Positions 63,497 through 64,000 of a stretch of 64,000 nucleotides of DNA are shown piece after piece; within the stretch, counting starts at the first letter, position 1, and the number at the start of each line of letters is the position of its first letter. Under the pieces are notes generated by a model that searched no databases, had not been told where the DNA came from, and saw only the letters and a list, made by a program, of their open reading frames with translations. Both the position numbers and the translations under genes were made by a program. Source of the DNA: Seriola aureovittata (lineage: Eukaryota > Chordata > Actinopteri > Carangiformes > Carangidae); assembly GCF_021018895.1 (NCBI RefSeq), contig NC_079368.1, forward strand, positions 11,766,001 through 11,830,000. The letters run 5' to 3'.

Positions 63497-64000
63497 ACAT
63501 GACCTGAACAAAGAAGACTACAAAGATGGCGGTAAACAAAGAAACTACTAAAATGGCCGCTGAGACCACCTAGTGTGTGTGAGAGGGGAGGTGTGAGTTT
63601 CTTTGTTAGCCTAGCTCATGTAATCTAAAGGTACCAGGTTAGAGGGGGAAGGTTAGCTTCATGCAGGTTCTAGGACTGAGACGTACTGCTATGTGTGTGA
63701 ACATACGAGTACTCGATTAACTGTATGACTGACCACAACCTAAGCAAACATTGCAACAACAAGACATCAATCAACAAGTACATTAACAAGTTAAGACTTC
63801 TGCTGATTAGCTATGCGGTGCTATGCTGTGCTGGGAGAGGTAAGGCCCAGTCCGTTAACGTTACCCGATCCTTGGAACAAGCAAAGAGGTCCTTTCCAGT
63901 GGTTTGTAAAATCCAGTGAGTTTGGGGGGTTTCCTGGTGGAATAAAGTCCTGTCTGGCTGTGTTGCTTGCTGGTATCTCCTTTGTTCTCCTCACAGAGTT

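Larger units (their letters stand above)
50080..64000 (-). other. slf1: slf1 gene, 3' portion (ankyrin exon, terminal exon, 3' UTR)
   Basis: SLF1 (ANKRD32) binds RAD18 and SLF2 and brings the SMC5/6 complex to stalled or crosslinked DNA in the nucleus. It has N-terminal BRCT domains, ankyrin repeats and a C-terminal region (family knowledge). Two minus-strand exons here encode two ankyrin units and a 164-residue C-terminus, and they join in frame through a split Gly codon. The identification rests on this domain order and on tail-to-tail neighbourhood with mctp1, as I recall for human 5q15. BRCT exons and upstream ankyrin units lie beyond base 64000. Confidence 0.82.
62773..64000 (-). other. 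slf1: slf1 upstream intron (partial), possibly retroelement-derived in its outer part
   Basis: No upstream ankyrin exon was found. The region holds a (TA)n array (62866-62894), two copies of AATATTAATATT (63050-63061, 63065-63076) and a GT array (63385-63442). From about 62935 outward the sequence (starting near GGGCGGCACCATTATGTTAA) vaguely resembles non-coding terminal sequence of fish LTR-type retroelements, but no gag/pol frame or paired ends are visible. Confidence 0.5.
62935..64000. mobile_element. Possible degenerate retroelement-derived segment
   Basis: Texture changes near 62935 to a sequence with GGGCGGCACC, palindromic AT blocks, a GT array and a promoter-like cluster (YY1-like motifs and an ERE). 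The impression that it belongs to a repeated family is from memory of similar fish sequences. There are no coding remnants, primer-binding site or target duplications that I can point to, and the right end is cut by the window. Confidence 0.25.

Overview
This window is vertebrate nuclear DNA, almost certainly from a ray-finned (teleost) fish. Short protein-coding islands with canonical GT/AG splice sites sit in multi-kilobase introns full of (CA/GT)n microsatellites and poly(A)/poly(T) tracts. One segment near 45.1 kb looks like a common teleost interspersed repeat. Most long open frames are translations of simple repeats or chance. Only two genes could be recognised, both incomplete.

Plus strand, 48-46451: the last nine coding exons of mctp1 (multiple C2 and transmembrane domain protein 1). 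The exons join in frame from the end of the last C2 domain through two hydrophobic regions, separated by an acidic linker, to a lysine-rich C-terminus and a TAG stop at 46449-46451. All eight introns have canonical ends and compatible phases. A long 3' UTR probably ends near 49.6 kb. The gene continues upstream of base 1.

Minus strand, about 64000 down to 50080: the 3' end of slf1 (SMC5-SMC6 complex localization factor 1, formerly ANKRD32). It consists of one ankyrin-repeat exon (62590-62772), an 11.5-kb intron, and a terminal exon (50573-51069) with stop, short 3' UTR and AATAAA signal. The tail-to-tail mctp1/slf1 arrangement matches the order I recall for human 5q15, which supports both calls. 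The two genes do not act in one pathway: MCTP1 is a Ca2+-binding ER/vesicle membrane protein and SLF1 is a nuclear genome-stability factor.

The roughly 460 bp between the predicted 3' ends contains a perfect 33-bp foldback with a 10-nt loop. A second foldback (36-bp arms, one mismatch, 9-nt loop) lies in an mctp1 intron at 23.3 kb. Intron 3 of mctp1, which splits the first hydrophobic region, holds phase-compatible, coding-looking segments behind good splice acceptors. These could encode an alternative, membrane-anchor-less C-terminus, but this is hypothesis only. The right edge holds a perfect ERE-type palindrome among YY1-like motifs in a stretch that may be retroelement-derived. I see no bacterial-type system, CRISPR array, tRNA or rRNA. 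No novel system is demonstrated, and the items above are the best leads.
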